A DNA stretch of 64,000 nucleotides. Source: Epilithonimonas caeni DSM 17710. Its GTDB lineage: Bacteria; Bacteroidota; Bacteroidia; Flavobacteriales; Weeksellaceae. Shown here in pieces: positions 17,904 through 25,878 of this stretch. A model generated the notes under the pieces. It was not told where the DNA came from. It did not search any database and worked only from the letters and a program-made list of their open reading frames with translations. Where the stretch lies: the NCBI RefSeq assembly GCF_000426465.1, contig NZ_AUFK01000009.1, positions 248,001 to 312,000 on the forward strand, given 5' to 3'. Both the position numbers and the translations under genes were made by a program. Numbering within the stretch: the stretch's first letter is position 1; each line of letters starts with the position of its first letter.

Positions 17904-20336
17904 TTAGTAAACAGCAGGATTTTTAATCGGATCAAGCTCATTGAAAATTGCATAAACTTTTTCTACGATATCATCAGCAGATGGCTTACTGAAATAATCA
18001 CCATCACTGGCATAGGCTGGCCTGTGATTTTTCGCGGCGATAGTCAAAGGTTCCGAATCCAAATATCTGAAAGCTTTTTGTTTTTCTAAAATCTGTTGAA
18101 GAATAAACGCGGAAGTTCCTCCCTCCACATCTTCATCTATAACTACCAATCTGTTGGTTTTCTTCACACTTTCCGCAATCTCATTTGTCAAATCAAAAGG
18201 AATCAATGACTGGACATCGATAACTTCAGCCGAAATTCCTAATTTCTCTAATTCCTTAGCCGCTTCTGTCACCACTCGCCAGGTAGAACCATAGGTCACC
18301 AAAGTCACATCCTTACCTTCTTTTGTAACTTCGATCTTCCCGACGGGAACTGTGAATTCGCCTAAGTTATCAGGTTGTTTCTCTTTTAATCGATAACCAT
18401 TCAGGCATTCTACGATCAAAGCAGGTTCATCACTTTGCAGCATTGTATTATAGAATCCTGCAGCTTTTGTCAGGCTTCTTGGAACTAAGATGTTGATACC
18501 TTTAGAAAGATTTAGAATTCCTGCCATCGGTGAGCCGGAGTGCCAAACGCCTTCCAGCCTATGTCCTCTTGTTCTGATGATTACCGGTGCTTTTTGTCCT
18601 CCCTTTGTCCTATACTGAACGGTTGCCAGATCATCGCTCATCCCTTGGAGACAATACAAAATATAGTCCAGATATTGTATTTCAGCAATTGGCCTTAAAC
18701 CCCTCATTGCCAAACCAATTCCCTGCCCAAGAATAGTCGCTTCACGGATTCCTGTATCGGCAATTCTCACATTACCATATTTTTCCTGAAGTCCTTCCAA
18801 ACCTTGATTCACATCTCCGATATTTCCGGCATCTTCACCAAAAACAAGAGTTTCAGGGTATTTTTCAAAAATTTTATCGAAGTTATTTCTGACAACAACT
18901 CTTCCGTCCACATCTTCCGAACTTTCAGAGAATATTGGTTTGATTTCTTTTACATTTGTTGCTTTCCATTCAGATTCCGAATATAAATGGGAAGAATAAT
19001 TATCTTTTTCAACTTTCAGGATTTCATTGTAAATATTCTGAAGCTGTTGCCTCTCTGAAGAATGATTGGTTCTTGTCACCATCAAAGATTTCCTTACCAA
19101 TGAAAAAACATCTTTTTTGGAAACCGAAATTATTTTTTTGAAATTCTCAATCAAACTGCTGATTTCAGAATTCTGGTTCTGAAGCACTTCAATTAATGGA
19201 AGTACTTTATTTTTGATATCAGAAATTGTTTTCTGATAATATTCCCAAGCTCTCTTCTGTCCTTCTTTCACTAATTTTTTAGCTTCAGCATCAATTGAAT
19301 CCAATTCTTCAATAGTCGCTAAAACCTCTTCCTGACCTTCGATTTCGATATTGTAGTCCAAAATCCACTCTCTGAATTTTAATAATCCGTCAAATTCGGA
19401 TTCCCAATTCAGTCTATCTTCCGATTTGTAACGTTCGTGCGAACCGGAAGTAGAATGTCCCTGAGGTTGGGTCACTTCAGTCACATGAATCACAACAGGA
19501 ACGCTCTCGTATCTTGCGAAATGTTCTGCTTTTGCATAAGCCTCCATCAATGCGGGGTAGTCCCAAGCCTTCACCTGAATAATTTCGCAACCTTGTTTTT
19601 CATCTTCATTTCTTTGAAAGCCGGAAAGCATCTCAGAAATGTCCGCTTTAGCTCTTTGGTTTTGTGTAGGTACTGAGATCCCATAACCGTCATCCCAGAT
19701 CGAAACAATCATTGGAACCTGCAAAGCGCACGCTGCATTCAGGGTTTCCCAGAAATGACCTTCGGCCGTAGAAGCATCGCCAATTGTTCCAAAAGCAACT
19801 TCGTTTCCGTCTTTTGAAAATTTCTCAGAACCTTCGAATTTTACAGATCTATAAACTTTGGAAGCTTGGGCCAATCCTAATAACCTTGGCATTTGTCCTG
19901 CGGTTGGAGAAATGTCTGATGAAATGTTCTTCTGGGCTGTCAGGTCTTTCCAGCTTCCATCTTCATTCAAACTCCTTGTCGCATAATGGCCGTTCATTTG
20001 CCGGCCTGCGGAAGCCGGTTCTCTTTCTACACTTGTATCAGCGTACAATTGTGCAAAAAAACTTTCTATGGAAACAGCATCAATCGCCAAAGCAAATGTC
20101 TGGTCACGATAATAGCCCGAACGGAAATCCCCGTTTCTGAAAACTTTTGCCATTGCCAATTGTGGCAACTCCTTACCGTCTCCAAAAATTCCGAATTTTG
20201 CTTTACCCGTAAGTACCTCTCGCCTTCCCAAATATGACATCTCACGAGAAATTCTTCCCAGACGGTAATCATGGATCACGCTATTTTTGAAGTCCTGAAA
20301 TGATACTTGTTGAGTTTCTATATAAGTTGATTGCAT
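17904..20336 (-). CDS. Fused alpha/beta E1 of a branched-chain 2-oxoacid (or pyruvate-type) dehydrogenase
   Basis: An 810-residue thiamine-diphosphate enzyme in which the E1 alpha and beta subunits are joined. The alpha part (to about residue 370) has the ThDP motif GDASTAEGHFWETLNAACAL and the DGYGISVPTQNQ segment; the beta part (about 470-810) has FGEDAGNIGDVNQGLEGLQEKYG, DTGIREATILGQGIGLAMRG and QYLDYI. It decarboxylates a 2-oxoacid and passes the acyl group to an E2 lipoyl enzyme. Fused E1 proteins are common in Flavobacteriia and are usually named 2-oxoisovalerate dehydrogenase, but substrate choice cannot be read here. No E2 or E3 gene is in the window. Confidence 0.92.
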   Translation of the reverse strand: MQSTYIETQQVSFQDFKNSVIHDYRLGRISREMSYLGRREVLTGKAKFGIFGDGKELPQLAMAKVFRNGDFRSGYYRDQTFALAIDAVSIESFFAQLYADTSVEREPASAGRQMNGHYATRSLNEDGSWKDLTAQKNISSDISPTAGQMPRLLGLAQASKVYRSVKFEGSEKFSKDGNEVAFGTIGDASTAEGHFWETLNAACALQVPMIVSIWDDGYGISVPTQNQRAKADISEMLSGFQRNEDEKQGCEIIQVKAWDYPALMEAYAKAEHFARYESVPVVIHVTEVTQPQGHSTSGSHERYKSEDRLNWESEFDGLLKFREWILDYNIEIEGQEEVLATIEELDSIDAEAKKLVKEGQKRAWEYYQKTISDIKNKVLPLIEVLQNQNSEISSLIENFKKIISVSKKDVFSLVRKSLMVTRTNHSSERQQLQNIYNEILKVEKDNYSSHLYSESEWKATNVKEIKPIFSESSEDVDGRVVVRNNFDKIFEKYPETLVFGEDAGNIGDVNQGLEGLQEKYGNVRIADTGIREATILGQGIGLAMRGLRPIAEIQYLDYILYCLQGMSDDLATVQYRTKGGQKAPVIIRTRGHRLEGVWHSGSPMAGILNLSKGINILVPRSLTKAAGFYNTMLQSDEPALIVECLNGYRLKEKQPDNLGEFTVPVGKIEVTKEGKDVTLVTYGSTWRVVTEAAKELEKLGISAEVIDVQSLIPFDLTNEIAESVKKTNRLVVIDEDVEGGTSAFILQQILEKQKAFRYLDSEPLTIAAKNHRPAYASDGDYFSKPSADDIVEKVYAIFNELDPIKNPAVY

Positions 20337-20352
20337 AGCTTGAGTATTTTGA

Positions 20353-20360
20353 CAAATATA
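20353..20360 (-). promoter_or_regulatory. Putative E1 dehydrogenase -7 box
   Basis: TATATTTG on the minus strand matches TAnnTTTG and ends 16 bases before the start codon at 20336. Confidence 0.45.
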
Positions 20361-20488
20361 AAATTTTTTCGCTAATTTTTACGAAAATGATATTTTGAGT
20401 TTTAAAGATTTTTTCAAATATTTGCAAACTCTCATAAATACTATTTGATTTGTATAATATTTGATAAATTTAATCAAATTTATTTTTA

Positions 20489-20782
20489 ATGAATAAAACT
20501 GCACCACACATACTTAATGCTTCCACCAATCTTTTGGGATTCTGCCTGGTAATATTGACCTCTTTGAAGATCACCAAGTTCAACCACCATTCCTATTTGG
20601 ACGAATTTGCTGTGGGAGCCATTTTTTGTCTTTCTATAAGTTGTATTTTGTCATTCTTGGCAATAAAATCAAAAAAGGAGAAAACATCCAATATTTTAGA
20701 GAACATTGCTGATATACTTTTCTTTGTTGCTCTACTCTGTATAATACTTTCTGTTTTGATCGTCAGTATTGATGTGGTTTAA
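20489..20782 (+). CDS. Small membrane protein, unknown
   Basis: A 97-residue protein with three hydrophobic helices (about residues 13-28, 40-58 and 74-95) and short charged loops (KSKKEKTSN). I do not recognise the family. The inverted repeat ATTTGAT/ATCAAAT (20459-20479) lies 10 bases before the start and could be an operator. The gene is alone on its strand and convergent with the acyl-CoA reductase gene, with only three bases between the two. Confidence 0.7.
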   Translation: MNKTAPHILNASTNLLGFCLVILTSLKITKFNHHSYLDEFAVGAIFCLSISCILSFLAIKSKKEKTSNILENIADILFFVALLCIILSVLIVSIDVV

Positions 20783-20785
20783 ATA

Positions 20786-21820
20786 TTAAATCACGGCCAA
20801 AAAAGCCATCGTATCGACATTATCAGCATAAGTATCCAATGAAGGATTTTGCGTCTCTCCAAAACCAATCGATTCCAATCCCAATTCTGGTTTTGCAACA
20901 ATAGTTTGGATTTCGTCTCTGTTGCTTTCTAAGAATTGTTTTACTTCTTCCAAAGTTTCATAACGGGAAAAATTAATCACAGACAACGGGCTGAATAACC
21001 TCTCATCTTCCTTCATCATCACAAAATTATTGTCCCAGAAAAGATCTCTGTTCAGTAAATAAATAGCTTTGTTATAGTCATAATTATTGGCATATTTATT
21101 ATGATTAATGACTTCCTGGTAATTGATGAAATTCTCAAATAATCTGTCTAGCTTAAAGTCCTTGGGAATCAATATTTTTGTTACATTTCTGCAGCCAAGC
21201 CCAAAATACCGGAAGATGTCATCAGCTAATAACTGCAATTCCCCATTCAATTCATCGCCTTTCAAAACCGCAATAGAGGTTCTGTTTTTTCTGATAATGC
21301 TTAAACTATTTTTAAAATAATATTCCAGATATCTTGCGGTGTTGTTGCTTCCTGTGGCAATTACAGCATCGAAGTTTTCTAATCTTTCTACGATGTGATA
21401 TTCAATTTCATTATTAGAGAATTCGTTCCATAATTCTAACAAATAGGGTAAAACCAATCGGTCTTTTGATGATAATTTGATGACAGGAACATGATTACCC
21501 AAAACCACTGAAATAATATCGTGAAACCCGACGAACGGAATATTACCTGCTAATATCAATCCCACCCTTTTTGGAGCACTGGAAAGCTGATATTTTGAAA
21601 GCCAGTTTTCTATGTTCTCTTTGGTGAAAAGTCCCGACCATTGTTTTAAATTGTATTGTTGGTTCTCTTTTGTGAACCAAGGATTTTCAATCTCAGAACG
21701 CGTCATCAGATAAGCCAATCGTTCCTCTTTTTCATTATAATTATCTTCCTCTTTTTGAAAGAAATCTTTGATGAAATTCCCCAATTTTTCGAGCCCCAAA
21801 ATTTTGTTTTCGTTCAGCAT
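20786..21820 (-). CDS. Acyl-CoA reductase (LuxC-like)
   Basis: A 344-residue enzyme of the aldehyde-dehydrogenase-like acyl-CoA reductase family. The start is the ATG at 21820 ([19 protein letters not shown]); an open extension upstream overlaps the promoter and the ferredoxin start and is rejected. Visible family segments include [37 protein letters not shown] (cofactor-binding), [17 protein letters not shown], and [14 protein letters not shown] with a Cys that is the likely acyl-accepting residue. The gene is divergent from a ferredoxin-serC-serA set and shares a symmetric promoter with it. Substrate chain length is not known. Confidence 0.85.
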   Translation of the reverse strand: MLNENKILGLEKLGNFIKDFFQKEEDNYNEKEERLAYLMTRSEIENPWFTKENQQYNLKQWSGLFTKENIENWLSKYQLSSAPKRVGLILAGNIPFVGFHDIISVVLGNHVPVIKLSSKDRLVLPYLLELWNEFSNNEIEYHIVERLENFDAVIATGSNNTARYLEYYFKNSLSIIRKNRTSIAVLKGDELNGELQLLADDIFRYFGLGCRNVTKILIPKDFKLDRLFENFINYQEVINHNKYANNYDYNKAIYLLNRDLFWDNNFVMMKEDERLFSPLSVINFSRYETLEEVKQFLESNRDEIQTIVAKPELGLESIGFGETQNPSLDTYADNVDTMAFLAVI

Positions 21821-21837
21821 AGCTGGCTTTTTTTTTG

Positions 21838-21855
21838 TAATTTTGCACAAAATTA
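21838..21855. promoter_or_regulatory. Symmetric bidirectional promoter (acyl-CoA reductase / ferredoxin-serC)
   Basis: TAATTTTG (21838-21845) points right to the ferredoxin gene, and its mirror image CAAAATTA (21848-21855) is the same TAATTTTG box on the minus strand, pointing left to the acyl-CoA reductase. Only two bases separate them. Each start site would fall inside the other's -7 box, so the two directions should compete. Confidence 0.55.
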
Positions 21856-21869
21856 AAAATAAAATAGCA

Positions 21870-22220
21870 ATGGCTATCAAGATAACTGATGAATGTATAA
21901 ATTGTGGTGCTTGTGAACCGGAATGCCCAAACACCGCTATCTATGAAGGAGCTGTAGATTGGAAAGCGTCAGAAGGTACAGAACTGAGAGGAATGGTCGT
22001 TTTATCGTCGGGCCTTACCGTAGATGCAAATGCTGCCCAGGAACCAGTTGCAGATGATTACTATTTCATTGTAACTGATAAATGTACCGAGTGTAAAGGC
22101 TTCCACGAAGAACCGCAGTGTGCGGCTGTCTGCCCCGTGGACTGTTGCGTACCGGATGAGGACCATGTAGAAACCGAGGAGCAGCTTCTAGCTAAAAAGG
22201 CTTTCCTTCATAACGAATAA
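21870..22220 (+). CDS. Ferredoxin with two [4Fe-4S] motifs
   Basis: A 116-residue ferredoxin starting at the ATG at 21870 ([21 protein letters not shown]). The first cluster motif is CxxCxxCxxxCP near residue 9; the second is [22 protein letters not shown], with a longer spacer as in the Allochromatium/Azotobacter-type ferredoxins. Between the two is an insertion of about 40 residues ([19 protein letters not shown]), typical of Bacteroidota members. It is the first gene of the set with serC 27 bases downstream, and is a plausible electron donor for reductive enzymes; the partner is unknown. Confidence 0.92.
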   Translation: MAIKITDECINCGACEPECPNTAIYEGAVDWKASEGTELRGMVVLSSGLTVDANAAQEPVADDYYFIVTDKCTECKGFHEEPQCAAVCPVDCCVPDEDHVETEEQLLAKKAFLHNE

Positions 22221-22247
22221 TCTAAATCACTTAATCAAAATAAACTA

Positions 22248-23303
22248 ATGAAAAAACATAATTTTAGCGCAGGTCCAAGTATTTTACCACAGGAAGTTTT
22301 CCAAAAGGCTTCGGAAGCCATCCTTGATTTCAACGGAATCGGTTTATCTCTTTTGGAGATCTCCCACAGAAGTAAAGATTTCGTTGCGGTAATGGATGAG
22401 GCTCGTGCTATTGTAAAAAGGCTGATGGATATTGGCGATGATTATGAAGTGCTATATCTGCAAGGAGGAGCAAGCCTTCAGTTTTTGATGGTTCCTTACA
22501 ATCTATTGTCTGTGGACGGAAAAGCCGCTTATACCAACACGGGAACTTGGGCGTCAGGCGCAATAAAGGAAGCTAAAATGATTGGCAATGTGGATGTTGT
22601 TGCTTCTTCTAAGGAATCTAATTATAACTATATCCCTAAAGACTTTACAGTGGGTTCAGAGTACGATTATTTCCACTGTACTTCCAACAATACGATTTTT
22701 GGAACTCAGATGAAATCTTTCCCAAAGGTAGATACACTTTTGGTTTGCGATATGTCTTCTGATATTTTCAGCAGAGAGTTGGATTTTTCCCAGTTTGATC
22801 TGATCTATGCAGGTGCCCAGAAAAATATGGGTCCGGCAGGAGCAACTTTGGTAGTGGTAAAAAAATCGATCCTCGGAAAAACCGGAAGACAAATTCCAAC
22901 TTATCTGGATTACTCTGTTCATATCGATAAAGAATCAATGTCTAATACACCTCCGGTATTTGCTGTTTATGCGTCTTATCTGACTTTGAAACATTTGGAA
23001 GAAAATGGCGGAATTGCGGCTGCCGAAGCCAAAAACAATGCAAAAGCCAAATTGCTTTACGACGAGATCGATCGCAATCCAAATTTCCAAGGTGTGGCAG
23101 CTGTAGAAGACCGTTCTTTTATGAATGTCACTTTCACTTTAACAGATGATTCTAAGCAGGAAGCATTTGACAAAGCTTGGAAGGCTGCAGGGATCAGCGG
23201 ACTGAACGGTCACAGAAGTGTTGGCGGTTACAGGGCAAGTATCTATAACGCAATGCCAATCGAAAGTGTACAGGTTTTAGTAGGTGTGATGAAGAGTATA
23301 TAA
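22248..23303 (+). CDS. serC: Phosphoserine aminotransferase
   Basis: A 351-residue PLP enzyme that converts 3-phosphohydroxypyruvate and glutamate to phosphoserine in serine biosynthesis. The start KKHNFSAGPSILPQEVFQ, the segment YLQGGASLQFLMVPYNL, and the Schiff-base lysine in YAGAQKNMGPAGATLVVV are all characteristic, as is the C-terminal HRSVGGYRASIYNAMP. The length is normal for the family. It follows the ferredoxin gene closely; a terminator separates it from serA, which has its own promoter region. Confidence 0.97.
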   Translation: MKKHNFSAGPSILPQEVFQKASEAILDFNGIGLSLLEISHRSKDFVAVMDEARAIVKRLMDIGDDYEVLYLQGGASLQFLMVPYNLLSVDGKAAYTNTGTWASGAIKEAKMIGNVDVVASSKESNYNYIPKDFTVGSEYDYFHCTSNNTIFGTQMKSFPKVDTLLVCDMSSDIFSRELDFSQFDLIYAGAQKNMGPAGATLVVVKKSILGKTGRQIPTYLDYSVHIDKESMSNTPPVFAVYASYLTLKHLEENGGIAAAEAKNNAKAKLLYDEIDRNPNFQGVAAVEDRSFMNVTFTLTDDSKQEAFDKAWKAAGISGLNGHRSVGGYRASIYNAMPIESVQVLVGVMKSI

Positions 23304-23329
23304 TTACTTTTCTCCTTATAAATCAGAAG

Positions 23330-23357
23330 CGTCCTAGTTAATTCAGGACGTTTTTTT
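23330..23357 (+). terminator. Terminator after serC
   Basis: CGTCCT (23330-23335) and AGGACG (23345-23350) form a stem followed by seven T residues. Confidence 0.8.
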
Positions 23358-23389
23358 GTTAATATAATGTTAATTAGGATAAAAAGTCG

Positions 23390-23430
23390 TATCTTAGCCA
23401 ACCTTGATTTTTAACTCAAACAAGTCAAGG
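23390..23430 (+). promoter_or_regulatory. Putative serA promoter and leader hairpin
   Basis: TATCTTAG (23390-23397) is one mismatch from TAnnTTTG. The downstream leader holds a possible hairpin, CCTTGA (23402-23407) with TCAAGG (23425-23430), before the start at 23465. Regulation through it is speculative. Confidence 0.3.
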
Positions 23431-23464
23431 AAACTCAATAACTAAAGGTTTTTTGAATTAAACA

Positions 23465-24421
23465 ATGATTGTATTAGCTAATGATGGAATCTCCGAAAAG
23501 GGCGTTCAGCTTCTGAAAGAGGCAGATATTACGGTTCTCGAAGCCAGAGTATCTCCGGAACATCTGAGCAAATTCATCAATGATAACAATGTTGATGCTC
23601 TTTTGGTGAGAAGTGCTACTCAGGTCAGAAAAGATCTGATCGATGAATGTCCGAATCTTAAAATCATCGGACGTGGCGGAATCGGGATGGATAACATTGA
23701 TGTAGAGTATGCTATTGATAAAGGTCTCTATATCATCAATACTCCAAAAGCCTCCTGCAAGTCTGTTGCAGAATTGGTTTTTGCTCATTTTTTTTCATTG
23801 GCAAGATTCCTTCATGAGAGCAACAGATTGATGCCTCTGGAAGGGGAAACCAATTTCAATGCCCTTAAAAAATCATTCAACAATGCGACTGAGCTTTCCG
23901 GAAAAACCCTTGGTGTTATCGGAATGGGAAATATTGGGATCGAAGTGATCAAAATAGGTATTTCTCTCGGAATGAAAATCTTAGCTTACAACAGAACACC
24001 AAAAACTGAGAAAATTCAGCTTACCTTTTTTGATGGGCAATCTTTGAATTTCGAAATTAAATCTGTAAATTTAGATGAAGTTTTAAAAAATGCTGATTTT
24101 ATAAGCCTAAATACAGGTAAAACAGATGAATACTTGATCGATTCTAAAGAATTGGAACTGATGAAAGAAGGTGTTTTCATTGCCAATACAGCAAGAGGTG
24201 GTGTCATCAATGAAGTAGCTCTTCTAGATGCTATCGAAGGTGGAAAAGTTTATGGAGCTGCATTGGATGTCTTCGAAAAAGAACCCGTACCGGAAGTATT
24301 GATCCTCATGAATCCTGCTCTATCTCTTTCTCCTCACGTTGGTGGCAATACATTGGATGCCCAAAACAGGATCGGGGAAGAATTAGCTCAACAAATTATT
24401 AAAATAAAAGCTCAACTATAA
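23465..24421 (+). CDS. serA: D-3-phosphoglycerate dehydrogenase-type D-2-hydroxyacid dehydrogenase
   Basis: A 318-residue NAD-dependent D-2-hydroxyacid dehydrogenase. The NAD motif is GVIGMGNIG (about residue 155), and the catalytic set is visible: Arg in NTARGGVINE, Glu in DVFEKEP and His in SPHVGGNT. It is the short form without the C-terminal ACT regulatory domain, so feedback control by serine through ACT is not expected. Its position between serC and a DUF1015 gene supports the assignment to the first step of serine synthesis. DUF1015 starts 3 bases after its stop. Confidence 0.9.
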   Translation: MIVLANDGISEKGVQLLKEADITVLEARVSPEHLSKFINDNNVDALLVRSATQVRKDLIDECPNLKIIGRGGIGMDNIDVEYAIDKGLYIINTPKASCKSVAELVFAHFFSLARFLHESNRLMPLEGETNFNALKKSFNNATELSGKTLGVIGMGNIGIEVIKIGISLGMKILAYNRTPKTEKIQLTFFDGQSLNFEIKSVNLDEVLKNADFISLNTGKTDEYLIDSKELELMKEGVFIANTARGGVINEVALLDAIEGGKVYGAALDVFEKEPVPEVLILMNPALSLSPHVGGNTLDAQNRIGEELAQQIIKIKAQL

Positions 24422-24424
24422 TAT

Positions 24425-25666
24425 ATGCCAGTATTTAAACCATTTAGAGGAATCAGACCAAACCCTGACCTTGTTGATGTTTTTCCTACTTATTCTTTGG
24501 ATAATTTTACTCAGGAAGAGATCAACAAGAAGGCACAACAAGATGATTCTTACATCCAAATGATAAAACCTGCTGTTGTTAGCAAGTCAAAAGATGTAGA
24601 TAGAAACCTTCGAAAGATCAGATCTAATTTTGAAGAGATGCTGGAGGATAAAAAATTAATGCAGGATGATTCTGCATATTATCTCTACGAACAAACAATG
24701 CCGGATAAAACGACCTTCAGAGGGCTCATGGGTCTGGTGAGTGTAGATGATTTTTGGGAAGGAAAGATCAAGAAGCACGAATCTACAATCACCGAGAGAA
24801 GAATGAAAATGGCGCATTACCTTGAAAAAGTTGGTGTTCAGGCTGAGCCTGTTCTTCTGACCTACCATTCCAACTCGAAAGTAGAATTACTGATGACCCA
24901 TGAACAAAAGAATGTTCCGATTATCAATTACAAAGATGAAAAGGGTGTAAAACATAAGATCTGGAGAATTGACAATCGGCTGAAACTTCAGCAATTCAAG
25001 GAAGTTCTCGACCCTATTGATTCGTTCTACATTGCTGATGGCCATCATCGTATAGGTTCTGTTGCAGAATATGCAAAAAAACAAAGAGATAAAAGTAAAA
25101 GATCGCACGGTACGGAGCATTATAACTTTGTTTACAGCTTTATAGTTTCTAACCAATCGATAAAGATCAATGACTACAATCGTCTTCTTAAGGATTTGAA
25201 CGGCCTATCAGAGGAAGATTTTTTAGAAAAGCTAAAAGAGGATTTCCAAATCCACGAAAAAGGGGAAGCTCCCTATTTCCCTTCACAGAAGTTCCACATT
25301 AGTATGTATCTGAATGGTAAATTTTATAGCCTGCACGTGAAGCACAACATCCGTGAGGAAAATAGAAATGGAAATGATTTGGATCATCATCTGGTCGACA
25401 AATATATTTTCGAAAAGATCTTCGGAATAGAGAATGCAAAACATACCGATAAGATCACCTATCAAAAAGGAACATCTGATATAAATGGGATCAATGATCT
25501 GAAAGAAAGAGTTGACAACGGAGAGTATAAGGTAGGATTCGGGATCTATCCCATCAGTTTTACGGATCTATTGAAAGTTTCTGATAAGGAGATCAAAATG
25601 CCTCCAAAATGCACCCTGATCGAACCGAAACTCATCACCGCCTTGATTATGTACGATATGAAATAA
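24425..25666 (+). CDS. DUF1015 family protein linked to serine biosynthesis
   Basis: A 413-residue soluble protein that starts MPVFKPFRGIRPNPD, as DUF1015 proteins do, and contains the family motif IADGHHR (about residues 203-209). The DGHHR segment resembles the motif of the ParB/sulfiredoxin-fold free-serine kinases, so a phosphotransfer role on serine or phosphoserine is conceivable; this is only an inference. It starts 3 bases after serA, so the two are surely cotranscribed, and a strong terminator follows. No serB phosphatase is in the window. Confidence 0.88.
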   Translation: MPVFKPFRGIRPNPDLVDVFPTYSLDNFTQEEINKKAQQDDSYIQMIKPAVVSKSKDVDRNLRKIRSNFEEMLEDKKLMQDDSAYYLYEQTMPDKTTFRGLMGLVSVDDFWEGKIKKHESTITERRMKMAHYLEKVGVQAEPVLLTYHSNSKVELLMTHEQKNVPIINYKDEKGVKHKIWRIDNRLKLQQFKEVLDPIDSFYIADGHHRIGSVAEYAKKQRDKSKRSHGTEHYNFVYSFIVSNQSIKINDYNRLLKDLNGLSEEDFLEKLKEDFQIHEKGEAPYFPSQKFHISMYLNGKFYSLHVKHNIREENRNGNDLDHHLVDKYIFEKIFGIENAKHTDKITYQKGTSDINGINDLKERVDNGEYKVGFGIYPISFTDLLKVSDKEIKMPPKCTLIEPKLITALIMYDMK

Positions 25667-25689
25667 CCCTTCGAGGAAATAGAATGAAG

Positions 25690-25714
25690 AGTGGCTTTTT
25701 TGCCACTTTTTTTA
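25690..25714 (+). terminator. Terminator after the DUF1015 gene
   Basis: AGTGGC (25690-25695), loop TTTTTT, GCCACT (25702-25707), then a T run. Confidence 0.85.
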
Positions 25715-25798
25715 TTACCCTATATCTGTTAATTTAACTTTTTAAATTGAAATCCAACACCTTAAACAAAATTTTTTTAATATAAAACTCAAATTCCA

Positions 25799-25837
25799 AA
25801 TATAATTAACAATTGTTAATTATATTATATATCTTTA
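25799..25837 (+). promoter_or_regulatory. Phytochrome operon promoter with 28-base palindrome
   Basis: A perfect 28-base palindrome (25799-25826) centred on TTAACAATTGTTAA lies directly before TATCTTTA (25830-25837), a near match to TAnnTTTG, 41 bases before the phytochrome start. The palindrome covers the region where the -33 element would be, so it is a strong operator candidate. Confidence 0.55.
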
Positions 25838-25878
25838 CTAGACAAAACACAAAAGGTATATCAAATTAACAATCAATT

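Noticed and set aside
21821-21934. Upstream extension of the acyl-CoA reductase
   Set aside because: It would cover the symmetric promoter and the ferredoxin start; the ATG at 21820 gives the usual family start.
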